Shown: positions 33,140 to 42,196 of the stretch, piece after piece
Layout of the letters: the number at the start of each line of letters is the position of its first letter
How positions within the stretch are numbered: the first letter of the stretch is position 1
NCBI GenBank assembly: GCA_963755695.1
Contig: CAVWLB010000010.1
Coordinates: forward strand, 1,426,001 to 1,490,000
Reading direction: 5' to 3'
Source: QHWT01 sp963755695
Lineage (GTDB): Bacteria > Acidobacteriota > Vicinamibacteria > Vicinamibacterales > 2-12-FULL-66-21
Length of the DNA stretch: 64,000 nt
The notes under the pieces: model-generated
Databases searched by the model: none
Told to the model about the DNA's origin: nothing
Seen by the model: the letters and a program-made list of their open reading frames with translations, nothing else
Made by a program: the position numbers and the translations under genes

Positions 33140-33630
33140 ATGCAGATCGAAATGACGATCAAGGGGCTGATGGTCGATCCGATCACGAACATGCCGATCA
33201 TCATCCTGCGCGACAAGGACGGGCAGCGGGTGCTGCCGATCTGGGTCGGCATCTTCGAGGCCAACGCCATCGCGCTGCAGATCGAGAACGTCGACGACGC
33301 CGCGGCCGATGACGCACGACCTGCTGCGGAACGTCATCCACGACCTGCGCGGCGCGCATCGAGAAGATCGTCGTCTCGCGACCTGAAGGAGAACACCTTC
33401 TACGCGCTCATCTACCTGACGCGTCAACGGCGACGTCGATGGCGATCGACGCGCGGCCGAGCGACGCGATCGCGCTGGCGCTGCGGGCGCGGGCGCCGAT
33501 CTTCGTCGAGGAGACGGTCATCGACAACGCCAAGACGGTCGACTTCGCGCCCGAGAAGGGGGACGCCGAGCGGCTGCAGAAGTGGCTCGAGAGCCTCGAC
33601 CCCGACGACATGGGCAAATACAAGATGTAG
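33140..33630 (+). CDS. bifunctional nuclease family protein (DUF151)
   Basis: About 160 residues. MQIEMTIKGLMVDPITNMPI, ILRDKDGQRVLPIWVGIFEA and NAIALQIENV define the BFN fold. RPSDAIALALRARAPIFVEE is the second conserved block, and the C-terminus reads LQKWLESLDPDDMGKYKM-stop. Frame changes near 33300, 33353, 33380 and 33425. The family includes plant and bacterial nucleases reported to act on DNA and RNA; activity here is by analogy. It sits between miaB and parA. Confidence 0.9.
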
Positions 33631-33713
33631 CGGTCGCTGGTCCTTGACGCCTGCCGAGCGCTCCTAGCATGACGCGCATCCGGGTGCTACACTGCCGACG
33701 TCATCCGCACCTG

Positions 33714-34477
33714 ATGATCGTCGCCATCGCCAATCAGAAAGGCGGCGTGGGCAAGACCACGACCGCCATCAACCTCGCCGCCGCGCTGTCGCTGCGCGGC
33801 AAGCCGACGCTGCTCATCGATCTCGATCCCCAGGCCAACAGCACGATGTCGTACCTCGACATGCACGCAGGTGACGCGCAGCGTCTACGACGCGATCGCC
33901 GAGCCGGACGTGCACGCTCGACGGACGTGATCCTGCCGTCGACGATCAGCCGAACCTGTGGGTCGCGCCGTCGCGGATCGCGCTGGCCAAGCTCGAAGTC
34001 GAAGCTGGTGGGGGAGCTCGACGCGCACTTCCGGCTGAAGGACAAGCTCGAGCCGATCCTCGAGCGACTACCCGAACATCGTCATCGACTGCCCGCCGAC
34101 GCTGGGGCTGCTGACGGTGAACGCGCTGGTCGCGGCGACGCACCTGCTGATTCCGATCCAGTCGTCGTACTTCGCGCTCGAAGGCACCGACGATCTGCTC
34201 GAGACGATCGAGAAGGTGCGGGCGCGGCCGAACCCGGCGCTGCGGATCCTCGGCGTCGTCATCACGATGCACGACAAGCGGACGGCGCTGGCGCGCGACA
34301 TCCGGGCGCAGATCGAGAAGGTGTTCGGCGAGCAAGGTCTTCAAGACCGTGATCACCAAGAGCGTGCGGCTCGAGGAGAGCCCGGCCTACAAGGAATCGA
34401 TCTTCACGTTCGCGCCGGACTCGACCGGCGCGGCCGAGTACTACCGGCTGTGCGAGGAGGTCATGGATCGTGCCTAA
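33714..34477 (+). CDS. parA: chromosome partitioning ATPase ParA
   Basis: Walker-type ATPase of chromosome segregation, about 253 residues. The deviant Walker A is IANQKGGVGKTTTAINLAAA; LIDLDPQANSTMSYLD follows, then NIVIDCPPTLGLLTVNALVA after a frame change, and IPIQSSYFALEGTDDLLETI. It ends EEVMDRA-stop, overlapping the parB start. Frame changes lie near 33870, 33935, 33950, 34000, 34070 and 34340. An in-frame upstream ATG at 33669 gives an unlikely extension, so 33714 is preferred. Confidence 0.95.
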
Positions 34478-35297
34478 ACGAGGACTGCCGACGACGCGTG
34501 CGGATGCGCCACGACGAGCATTACGTCGAGGCGCTGGCCAGCTCGGCCGGCGCGCCGATCGGCCGGCTGGTGCCGATCGACCAGCATCGACCCGAACCCG
34601 AACCAGCCGCGCCAGGTCATGGGCGACCTGTCGGAGCTGATGGCGTCGATCGCCGAGAAGGGGATCATCGAGCCGCTGATCGTCCGGCAGCGCGGCGAGC
34701 CGGTTCCAGATCATCGCCGGCGAGCGGCGCTACCAGGCGGCGGTCCAGGTCGGCCTGCGCGAGCTCCCGGTCGTCATCCGCGAGGTCGACGACAACGAGA
34801 TCATCGAGATCGCGCTGATCGAGAACATCCAGCGCAAGGACCTGACGCCGTTCGAAGAGGCGGAGGCGCTGCACGTCGCTGGCCGAGCGCTGCGGCTACA
34901 CGCACGAGGACCTGGCGCGGCGGCTGGGGAAGTCGCGGACGTCGATCACCGAGTCGCTGTCGCTGAACGACATGCCCGAGGAGGTCAAAAACCTTTGTCG
35001 GCTGGCCGACATTTCCTCCAAGTCATTGCTTCTGCAGATAGTTAGGCAAGGCGACCCACAGAAAATGATCGCCCTGGTCGAGAAGATCTCGCGCGGACGG
35101 CGCGACCGCGACGCGCGAGGCGGTCCGCGAAGGAAACCGCCAAGCCCAAAGCCGGCCGGCCCGAAGGCCTACGTGTTCAGCTACAGGCCCCCACCAAAGC
35201 GTTCAACCTGCAGCTGCGGTTCACGAAGGCGCGCGTCGACCGCGACGAAGTGATCGAGGCGCTGCAGGCGATCATCAAAGAACTTCGCGCCCAGTAA
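34470..35297 (+). CDS. parB: chromosome partitioning protein ParB
   Basis: CTP-dependent DNA clamp that loads at parS. About 275 residues. GTG start overlapping parA. Box I region reads IDPNPNQPR-like in corrected frame, MGDLSELMASIAEKGIIEPL and LIVRQRGE; box II GERRYQAA; then LPVVIREVDDNEIIEIALIE and NIQRKDLTPFEEAEAL. The HTH is HEDLARRLGKSRTSITESLS. NLCRLADISSKSLLLQIVRQ and a C-terminal dimer domain (LQLRFTKARVDRDEVIEALQ) complete it. Frame changes near 34500, 34590, 34700, 34880, 35105 and 35180. Confidence 0.95.
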
Positions 35298-35610
35298 GCG
35301 AAAGGCGAGGGGCGAGGGGCGGGCGGCGAGGGCGAGAAGCGAAAGGCGAGGGCGAGGGGAGCGGCGCGTAGCGGAAGGCACGCCGAGGCATTTGGCACGT
35401 TGCCCATCGCGATTGGCACCTGGCGCATCGCGCCTCACACCTCAAACGTCGCCCTCGAACCTCGCCCGCTCGAACGTCGCCTCCTCCCCTTTGACCTCGA
35501 ACCTGGAACCTCCGACCTCGAACCTGGAACCTCGAACCTCCGACCTCGAACCTGGGACCTCGGACCTCGGACCTCGAACCTCGGGACCTCGAACCTCGCT
35601 AATATTGGCC
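35298..35610. repeat. three-word repeat island downstream of parB
   Basis: 35299-35377 is built from GCGAAAGGCGAGGGGCGAGG variants. 35389-35435 repeats TTGGCAC and CATCGCG. 35441-35600 is a degenerate array of CCTCGAACCT, CCTCGGACCT and CCTGGAACCT units. The left block resembles the reverse complement of the right block (CCCCTCGCC against GGCGAGGGG), so the region may fold. The unit length varies (about 7-17 bases), and there are no spacers as in a CRISPR array. Confidence 0.8.
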
Positions 35611-35682
35611 GCTACTTTAACCTAACTATCAAAGCTACAACAACTTAGCGGAAATGTCGGCCGGCCGACAAGCGCTCGGGGC

Positions 35683-35699
35683 TGTTTCGACGCAAAACA
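35683..35699. other. degenerate parS-like inverted repeat just after parB
   Basis: TGTTTCGACGCAAAACA has the TGTTTC and AAACA ends of the parS consensus but a divergent, one-base-longer centre. Weak alone; noted because it lies under 400 bases from the parB stop. Confidence 0.3.
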
Positions 35700-36203
35700 T
35701 CGTTGTGCCGTGAAAACCAATGGAAGGCGGAGCCTGAAACTCTTTAGTCTTCAGTCTTCAATTGATAGGTACCACAACATCGCTGACAGTGCCACGACAT
35801 CGATTTTACCCATCACGGCTTAGGAAGGTGGCTTGGACGGATCGGAGGTCGTGGACCGCGGCCGCGCAATCGGCGCTATCCAGGGGCGAGTCGGATCGCG
35901 ATCGGTCGCTCGATGGGATACTCGCGAGACCGCTTCCAGTCGCTCGCGCGATTTGACGGGAAACGCGACGACTGGTCGACGTCAGTCGCGGACATCGCGC
36001 GAGTCGTCCGCAGCAATCCCGCTCGTTCAGTCTTTCCGATCGTCACGCGCGAGCGCACGCTCCAGCGCACCGCACGAACTGGAAACCCCGAGCTGGAGGC
36101 GGCCGACGAAGCGGAGAGCCCAGAAGGCTTCAAGAACGGCGGAGACCGCCTGAAAACGAGCTGACGAACCTGCTGACTCGCCGATCAGGGCCAAGCGAAC
36201 GTG

Positions 36204-36271
36204 ACGTTAGTTAACATAACATACATTATCAGAACCACGCGAAAACGCCTGGAAAACTGGCCTGTGGATAA
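36204..36271. promoter_or_regulatory. AT-rich stretch with a perfect DnaA box
   Basis: An AT-rich stretch at about 36204-36231 (TTAGTTAACATAACATACAT) is the lowest-GC spot of the neighbourhood. TGTGGATAA at 36263-36271 is the exact reverse complement of the DnaA box TTATCCACA. It is placed 144 bases before lptF-lptG and 1 kb after parB. It might be a promoter region, a DnaA-regulated site, or part of an origin; only one perfect box was found, so origin function is not claimed. Confidence 0.45.
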
Positions 36272-36413
36272 CCTGCGGAGCCCCGTTTGAGGCTCGCCCC
36301 CAAGTCGACGGCGATTCTCCGGCCGACGGTTCAGCCGGATCCTCGAATCGGTTGGCGCCTGTGCACGGCGCGCACGGAAGTCTGGTGCTATCCTCGGTCA
36401 GACCGCTTTTGTG

Positions 36414-38799
36414 ATGAAAATTCTCGACCGCTACGTCGTCCGGGAAGTCCTGCCGCCGCTGTTCCTGTCGCTGCTGATCTTCACGTTCATTCTCGAGATC
36501 CCCCCGGTCATGCAGCAACTCGAACAGCTGGTCTCCAAAGGGGTCCCCTGGAGCGTCGCCGGCCGGATCCTCCTGACACTTGATCCCGCAGGCGCTCGGG
36601 CTGACGATCCCGATGGCGCTGCTCGTAGGTCTGCTGATCGGCCTCGGCCGGATGTCGGACGACCGCGAGGCGGTCGCGCTGCTGGCATGCGGGGTCAGCC
36701 CTTACCGGCTGCTCCGGCCGGTTATCGGGATGGCTCTCGCGGGCGGTCTTGCCCACCTCTATGTGATGATTTGGGCGATTCCGGACGCCAATCAGACCTT
36801 CCGGGAAATCACTTACGACATCGTCTCCAAGCGGGTCGAGAACGACGTCCAGCCGCAAGTGTTCTTCGAGGACTTCCCGGGATGGGTGCTTTACGCCCGT
36901 GACGTGCCCCAGGGAGGCGGCGGCTGGAAGGACGTGCTGGTTGCCGACACGCACAAGCCGGACGCTCCGATTCTCTATCTGGCGCGCCAGGGCCGACTGA
37001 TTCTCGACCGTGAGAAGCGGACGGTGGACCTGGTCCTCCAGGACGGCACCCAATACTCCAATACCGGTCCCGGCGGACGCGAAACGCAGATTTACCGCTT
37101 CCCGAAAGACCTGATCGTGGGACTGGATCCGCAGACGGTGTTTCCGCGGATGGAGCTGCAGCGCGGGGTCAACGAGCTCACGATTGGCGTGCTTCGCAAG
37201 CTCATCGCCGAGAAGCTGAAGGCCGGATTCCCGGCCCATACCGAAATCATCGCCGTCCAGCAGAAGTTCTCGTTCCCGTTTGCCTGTCTGGTATTCGCGG
37301 TCATCGGCCTGGCGCTCGGCCTGACCGTCGCCCGCGAAGGCAAGCTCGCAGGCTTCGTCGTCGGCATTGCGGTCATCTTTGCCTATTACGTGCTGATGTA
37401 CCTGGCGGACTCGGTCGCGAAGGGTTACTACATGTCGGCCAGGGCCCAGGGCACGTTGGCCGTGGCGCACCTCGCCCGCTGGGTCCCCAATATCGTCCTG
37501 CTTCCGCTCGGGATCATTGCGCTGATCTGGCGAGCGCGCTGGGCCGAAGGGCGGCTGCCCTTCCGATCGATAAACGCCTTGGGCAACCGGCTGGTCGAGC
37601 GATGGAAACAGCGAACCGGATCCGCCGTCACTCCCCAGCTGAAGTCACCCGCGCAGCACCGAGAGTCTTCGCGAAAAAGCCGCCCGGTCGTGGTCGTTCG
37701 GGTACCCCGCATGACCTGGCTCACGCCGAACATCCTCGACCGATACGTCAGCCGAATCTACCTGCGCACGGCGGCGATCTCCTTCGCCGCATTGCTGGGG
37801 CTCTTCTACATTTCCACCTTCATCGATCGAGCCGACAAGATTTTCAAAGGCCAGGCGAGCACGGGGAAGGTTGCGGTGCTGCTTGCGTACTATACACCGC
37901 AGTTCATCTACTACGTGATCCCGATCGCGGCGCTCCTGAGCGTTCTCGTGACCTTCGGGCTCCTGAGCCGGACGAGCGAACTCTCGGTCATGAAGGCATG
38001 CGGCATCAGCCTCTACCGCATCGCGGCTCCCCTCCTTCTCTGGTCGGTTGCGTGGAGCGGCGTGCTGTTCGGCCTCGAGCAGCAGGTCATGGCGCGAGCG
38101 AACCGCCGCGCCGACGCCCTCGACGCTGAAATCCGCGGCCGTCCGCCGCGGACCTTCAATCCACTCACCCGCCGGTGGCTGATCGCGCGCGACGGGACGA
38201 TTTACCACTACAGCTATTTCGATCCGTCGAAGCTGGCGATCGACAACCTCGCGATTTATCGCCCGGCGAAGGGGGCGTGGCAGCTCGAAGGCGGGTCCTT
38301 CGCGCAACGCGTGACCTGGAGCGACGGCCAGTGGCAGGCGGTCAATGGGTGGGAACAGGAATTCAAGGGGTCGGCCGCCAAGTGGCGGCCCGTTCCCCAA
38401 CGCGCGCTGGCACTCGAGCCCCCGGACTATTTCGAGACCGAGCAGCCCCTGGCGGAAATGATGACCGTCCCGCAGCTGAAGGGCTTCATCGACGACCTCT
38501 CGGCGAGCGGATTCAACATCACTCCTCTCAGCGTGGAGTTGCAGAAGAAGATCGCCTTCCCGTTTGTGACCTTCGTGATGACGCTGCTTGCCGTCCCGTT
38601 CGGGATGACCACCGGCAAACGAGGAACTCTGTATGGCATCGGCATCGGGATCGTGATCGCCCTGTCTTACTGGATCGCAGTAGGGGCGTTCGCGGCGGTC
38701 GGAAAGGCCGGTCTTCTGAATCCGGCACTGGCGGGATGGGCCCCCAACGTGCTGGCGGCCGGGGGGGCGGCTTACCTGCTGCTCACCGCGCGGACCTAG
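36414..38799 (+). CDS. LptF-LptG fusion: two YjgP/YjgQ permease domains in one protein
   Basis: Inner-membrane half of the LPS exporter, about 795 residues. Domain 1 starts MKILDRYVVREVLPPLFLSL, and after a single frame change near 36582 continues ALGLTIPMALLVGLLIGLGR, DREAVALLACGVSPYRLLRP and FSFPFACLVFAVIGLALGLT. A linker rich in Ser/Arg (37600-37700) leads to domain 2, which starts again with TPNILDRYVSRIYLRTAAIS at 37720 and has SRTSELSVMKACGISLYRIA and KKIAFPFVTFVMTLLAVPFG. The frame is open and clean from 36590 to 38799, so the fusion does not depend on indel repair. LptB is encoded at 16.3 kb. The stop overlaps the convergent gntR gene by 17 bases. Confidence 0.92.
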
Positions 38800-39160
38800 G
38801 CGAGATTTCTTCCAGGGCCTTCATCAGGTCGCTCGCGAGCAGGCCGTGCCTGAACGCTTCACGCAACGCACGCTCGGCTATCTGCCGGGCGACCGCCGCC
38901 GGTTTATGGCGCGCCTCTCGAAATCCTGCCGCCACGAAGGCTCCCAGTCCCCGGCGCATTTCAATGATCCCTTCCTGCAGCAGCGTGCGATACGCGTGCT
39001 GCACCGTATTTGGATTCAGCTTCAAGTCGGCGGCGAGCTGGCGCGTCGCCGGAAGGGCCTCGCCTGGCTTCAGCACCCCGACAGCAACCGCCCGGGTCAC
39101 CTCGTCGGCGATCTGACGGTAGGCGGGCCGCGGATCATCGCGCTTCATTTCGATGAACAT
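38783..39160 (-). CDS. GntR-family transcriptional regulator, short YtrA-like
   Basis: A 125-residue protein with an N-terminal winged helix: RPAYRQIADEVTRAVAVGVL, KPGEALPATRQLAADLKLNP and NTVQHAYRTLLQEGIIEMRR. There is only a short C-terminal helical extension (about 45 residues, ending EEISPRSAR), as in the YtrA subfamily, which usually lacks a classical ligand domain and regulates ABC transporters. No ABC transporter is adjacent. The start region faces a cluster of palindromes that look like its operator, implying autoregulation. Confidence 0.88.
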   Translation of the reverse strand: MFIEMKRDDPRPAYRQIADEVTRAVAVGVLKPGEALPATRQLAADLKLNPNTVQHAYRTLLQEGIIEMRRGLGAFVAAGFREARHKPAAVARQIAERALREAFRHGLLASDLMKALEEISPRSAR

Positions 39161-39170
39161 GGAGAGAATA

Positions 39171-39217
39171 CTAGCACGCTAGTTAGCTAGTTTGATATTG
39201 CACTAGTTAACTAGTGC
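39171..39217. promoter_or_regulatory. CTAG-rich palindrome cluster, probable GntR operator
   Basis: GCACTAGTTAACTAGTGC at 39200-39217 is a perfect 18-base palindrome. CTAGCACGCTAG (39171-39182) and CTAGTTAGCTAG (39179-39190) are overlapping inverted repeats just before the regulator start at 39160. The AT-rich, CTAG-containing sequence is unlike the GC-rich surroundings. Confidence 0.75.
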
Positions 39218-39260
39218 ACTACTCACCCGTCCGGCGAGCGAAGCGGGCCGGAACTGAAAG

Positions 39261-40966
39261 TCAGGGAAGCAGAGCGACGCGCTCTATCGTGAGTTTTCCG
39301 GAGGCACCCGGAACGGCGTTGACGAGATCGACCACCAGCAGCAACGAGTTCATTTCGGTCGCGACCGCCGCCCCGGACCTCCCGTCGACGCTGGCCAACC
39401 GGGCCAGGGGAACGACCAGGTCGCGTGCACTGTCGTCAACGTAGATTGAATCCCGCCACCGCCGGCCGTCGGGCCGTCTGAGCTGAAGAGAGATGCGCAT
39501 TGGCCGGTCGGCGCGCAGTTGCAGCCGGAGGGCCCGGAACAGCTTTCCAGAGAGCGGAGCCGCCACCGCAACGTACTGATTACCGCGCTCCCCTGCCCGC
39601 AGTGTGTATTGCAGCAGCGTCGGCGGTCCGGTGCTCAGGGTAGCCGTCGAGTCACGGTCTTTCTCCACGCGCCAAGCTGCTGAATCAATCGCGTCGCCCG
39701 TCAGCGGGACCTCGTCGAGCTTGCGAGGTACCGGCGGCGGCAAGAAGTAGATCGGATTGCTGACCAGCCATGGAACCGGCGGCGTGCCCGGTGCCAACGG
39801 CAGATTCACCTCTACCCGGAAGGCGCCCTCCCCTGCCCCGAGCTCCGCGTGCAACTCCTGGGTTCCGTCAGGCGCGTAGCGCCGTGAGGCCCCGAGCACG
39901 GACAGTCCTCCGCGCCTCCGTGGTAGCGAATCGTCGACGATGAGGACATGAGCGTTCGGAGGGGCCAACACGCGAACAACGAGTCGTGCGGGGATGCCTG
40001 CGGCAGCCTCGCTCCCCATTTCAACTCGGCGGCCGGAAGTCTCCGCGTAGAAGTCGACCAGTCCAGGCGTTGCAAGGGCATCGATGGTCGTGTAGACGCG
40101 GCCCGTGCGAATCGACGCGAGCAGCGCGCGCGCGTCGGTCGCGGCATCTCCCCTCCACGGGCGATCCAGTATCACCCGGACCGCGAACGTGCGGAAGGTT
40201 GCCTCATAGCTCGGCACGTCGGCGGCGAAATGACGGCTGCCATCCTCTGCCGCGCGGCCGACGCCGCCGTGGGCGTCGTGCGCCGCGAGCGCCACGACCC
40301 GTCGGCTCCGGACCATCGCGTCCCATCGATTCAGCGTCGCGGGGCGATCCAGAAGCGTCGCGAGCGCCGGACCTGGTCTCACGAGATAGCCGAGGGCTGC
40401 GCGCGTGAGCGCACGGCGAGATTCATTGCGCCACTCGGCTGTCAGCGTTCAGCCACTCGATCCCGTCGATTGGCGCGGCAGCCTCGCGCCAGTGGAGCGG
40501 CGGTTTCGGGGAATCCGGATGCGCGGCGATGCCGAAGCCGCCCAGCCGGGTCACGTCCTCGACCACCGCCGAAGCGGCCCCGCCCAGAGGGTACGGTGCC
40601 GCAGGCATATCGAGCGCCACGTAGTGGCCGCCGTCAGTGCTGATCTCCACCGCATCGATGCAGAGCACGCCGTGACGATAGACCGGCGGATCCGGCGGTC
40701 GCATGCCGTCGCCGTGGTCGGTGAAAATGACGAACTGCAGCCCCGCGCGCGCTGCGGCCGCGGCCACTTGATCGGTGTCGGCCGCGCCGTCCGAGCGCGA
40801 GGTGTGAACGTGATAGGCGCCGGCGACCGTTCGGGACTCGAGCCTCGACCCACGCGGACCGATCGAGGCGGACAGGCCGAGGGGGAAGAACGAAGAGAAT
40901 GAAAAGAAGGGCGAAGACGACACTGGCCGCCACGAGGGCGGCCAGCGTGCGTGGCAAGGGTTTCAA
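39261..40966 (-). CDS. membrane-anchored PHP-domain metallohydrolase, CehA/McbA-like
   Basis: About 568 residues. A TTG start at 40966 behind TAGGTGG gives MKPLPRTLAALVAASVVFAL, one membrane anchor; a frame change near 40850 leads into the PHP domain. Metal-binding motifs are GAYHVHTSRSDG, IFTDHGD, GIAAHPD and ALAAHDAHGG, in the order of CehA/McbA phosphoesterases. A second frame change near 40438 (extra base) joins the halves at DGIEWLN. The C-terminal 200 residues are beta-rich (LVVRVLAPPNAHVLIVDD; LVVPLARLASVDGR) and probably a carbohydrate- or lipid-binding fold. The substrate is unknown; carbamate or phosphoester hydrolysis is known for relatives. Confidence 0.8.
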
Positions 40967-40974
40967 TCCACCTA

Positions 40975-42159
40975 CTAGCTTCTGACCTCGAGCTTCGTGC
41001 TCGTGACCGCGCCGGCGTCGGCCTTCAGCGCCGCCGCCTTGTCGGTGCGCTCCCAGGTGAACTCCGGCTCGGTGCGGCCGAAGTGGCCGAACGCCGCGGT
41101 CTTCTTGTAGATCGGCCGGCGCAGGTCGAGCGTCTCGATGATGCCGCGCGGCGTCAGCTTGAAGTGCGCGCGCACGAGCTCGCTGATCTTCTCGTCGGCA
41201 ATCCTGCCGGTGCCGAAGGTGTCGACCAGCACCGACACCGGCTCGGCGACGCCGATCGCGTAGGCGAGCTGCACCAGTGCAGCGCTCGGCGAGGCCGGCC
41301 GCGACGACGTTCTTCGCGATGTAGCGCGCCATGTAGCACGCCGAGCGATCGACCTTCGTCGGATCCTTGCCCGAGAACGCGCCGCCGCCGTGCGGCGCCG
41401 CGCCGCCGTAGGTGTCGACGATGATCTTGCGGCCGGTGACGCCGGCGTCGCCGTGCGGACCGCCGACGACGAAGCGGCCGGTCGGGTTGATGTGGATCCG
41501 CGTGTTCTTGCGTCCATCATCTCCGCCGGGATCACGCGGTTGATGATCTTCTCGATGATGTCTTCGCGCATCGTCTCGTTGCGTGACCGTCGGGCTGTGC
41601 TGGGTGGAGACGACGACGGCGTCGACGCGGACCGGCTTGCCGCCGTCGTATTCGACGTGACCTGCGACTTGCCGTCGGGCCGGAGGTAGTCGAGCACGCC
41701 GTCGCGGCGCGCGCACGACAGCCCCTTGACGAGCTTGTGCGCGAGCATGATCGGCAGCGGCATCAGCTCTCGGTTTCGGTGCAGGCGAAGCCGAACATCA
41801 GGCCCTGGTCGCCGGCGCCGCCGGTGTCGACGCCCATGCGCGATGTCGGGCGACTGCTCGTGAATCGACGACAGCACCGCGCAGGTCTCGGCGTCGAAGC
41901 CGAACTTGCCGCGGGTGTAGCCGACTTCGTTGATGGTCTCGCGGACGATCTTCGGAAAGTCGACGTAGCAGCTGGTCGTGATCTCGCCGGCGACGATCGC
42001 GAGGCCGGTCGTGACGAGCGTCTCGCAGGCGACGCGGCCGACGGGATCCTGCGCGAGGATGGCGTCGAGAATCGCATCGGAGATCTGATCGGCGATCTTG
42101 TCGGGATGCCCTTCGGTGACCGACTCGGACGTGAACAGATGCCGGCCGTTACGGCTCAT
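40975..42159 (-). CDS. metK: S-adenosylmethionine synthetase, frame-disrupted
   Basis: Makes SAM from methionine and ATP. About 394 residues. SVTEGHPDKIADQISDAILD is the N-terminal signature, TTGLAIVAGEITTSCYVDFP follows, then LMPLPIMLAHKLVKGL, the ATP-binding loop GGAFSGKDPTKVDRSACYMA, RYIAKNVVAAGLA and GVAEPVSVLVDTFGTG. It ends AGAVTSTKLEVRS-stop. The ATG at 42159 has a strong GAAGGAGC ribosome site; the frame extends upstream to 42219 without support. Frame changes lie near 41280, 41515, 41585, 41665, 41768 and 41840. Confidence 0.95.
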   Translation of the reverse strand: MSRNGRHLFTSESVTEGHPDKIADQISDAILDAILAQDPVGRVACETLVTTGLAIVAGEITTSCYVDFPKIVRETINEVGYTRGKFGFDAETCAVLSSIHEQSPDIAHGRRHRRRRRPGPDVRLRLHRNRELMPLPIMLAHKLVKGLSCARRDGVLDYLRPDGKSQVTSNTTAASRSASTPSSSPPSTARRSRNETMREDIIEKIINRVIPAEMMDARTRGSTSTRPAASSSAVRTATPASPAARSSSTPTAARRRTAAARSRARIRRRSIARRATWRATSRRTSSRPASPSAALVQLAYAIGVAEPVSVLVDTFGTGRIADEKISELVRAHFKLTPRGIIETLDLRRPIYKKTAAFGHFGRTEPEFTWERTDKAAALKADAGAVTSTKLEVRS

Positions 42160-42196
42160 GCGAATCGAGCTCCTTCGTGCAGACAGAATTGCTGTG

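Larger units (their letters stand above)
35611..36410. other. gap of about 800 bases without a convincing gene
   Basis: Frames such as 35913-36164 (+, 83 codons, starting MGYSRDRFQSLARFDGKRDD) and 35833-36153 (+, 106 codons) are open, but codon use is Arg/Ser-rich and no ribosome site or family signature supports them. The block holds TAGTCTTCAGTCTTCAATTG words at 35744-35763, a parS-like palindrome, an AT-rich stretch and a DnaA box. It is followed by the LptF-LptG gene. Confidence 0.5.

Noticed and set aside
33714..35297. parAB as evidence of a plasmid or integrated element
   Set aside because: Neighbours are core chromosomal genes (recN, miaB, lptF-lptG) and the proteins look like the chromosomal type.
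35389..35412. TTGGCACGTTGCC as a sigma-54 promoter
   Set aside because: The spacing between TGGCAC and TTGC is one base instead of about five, and it lies inside a repeat island.
35441..35600. CCTCGAACC array as a CRISPR
   Set aside because: Units are 7-17 bases, irregular and directly adjoining; there are no spacers of constant length and no cas genes.
35833..36164. small proteins in the gap before lptF-lptG
   Set aside because: Open frames exist but lack ribosome sites, conserved motifs and normal composition; kept only as an unassigned region.
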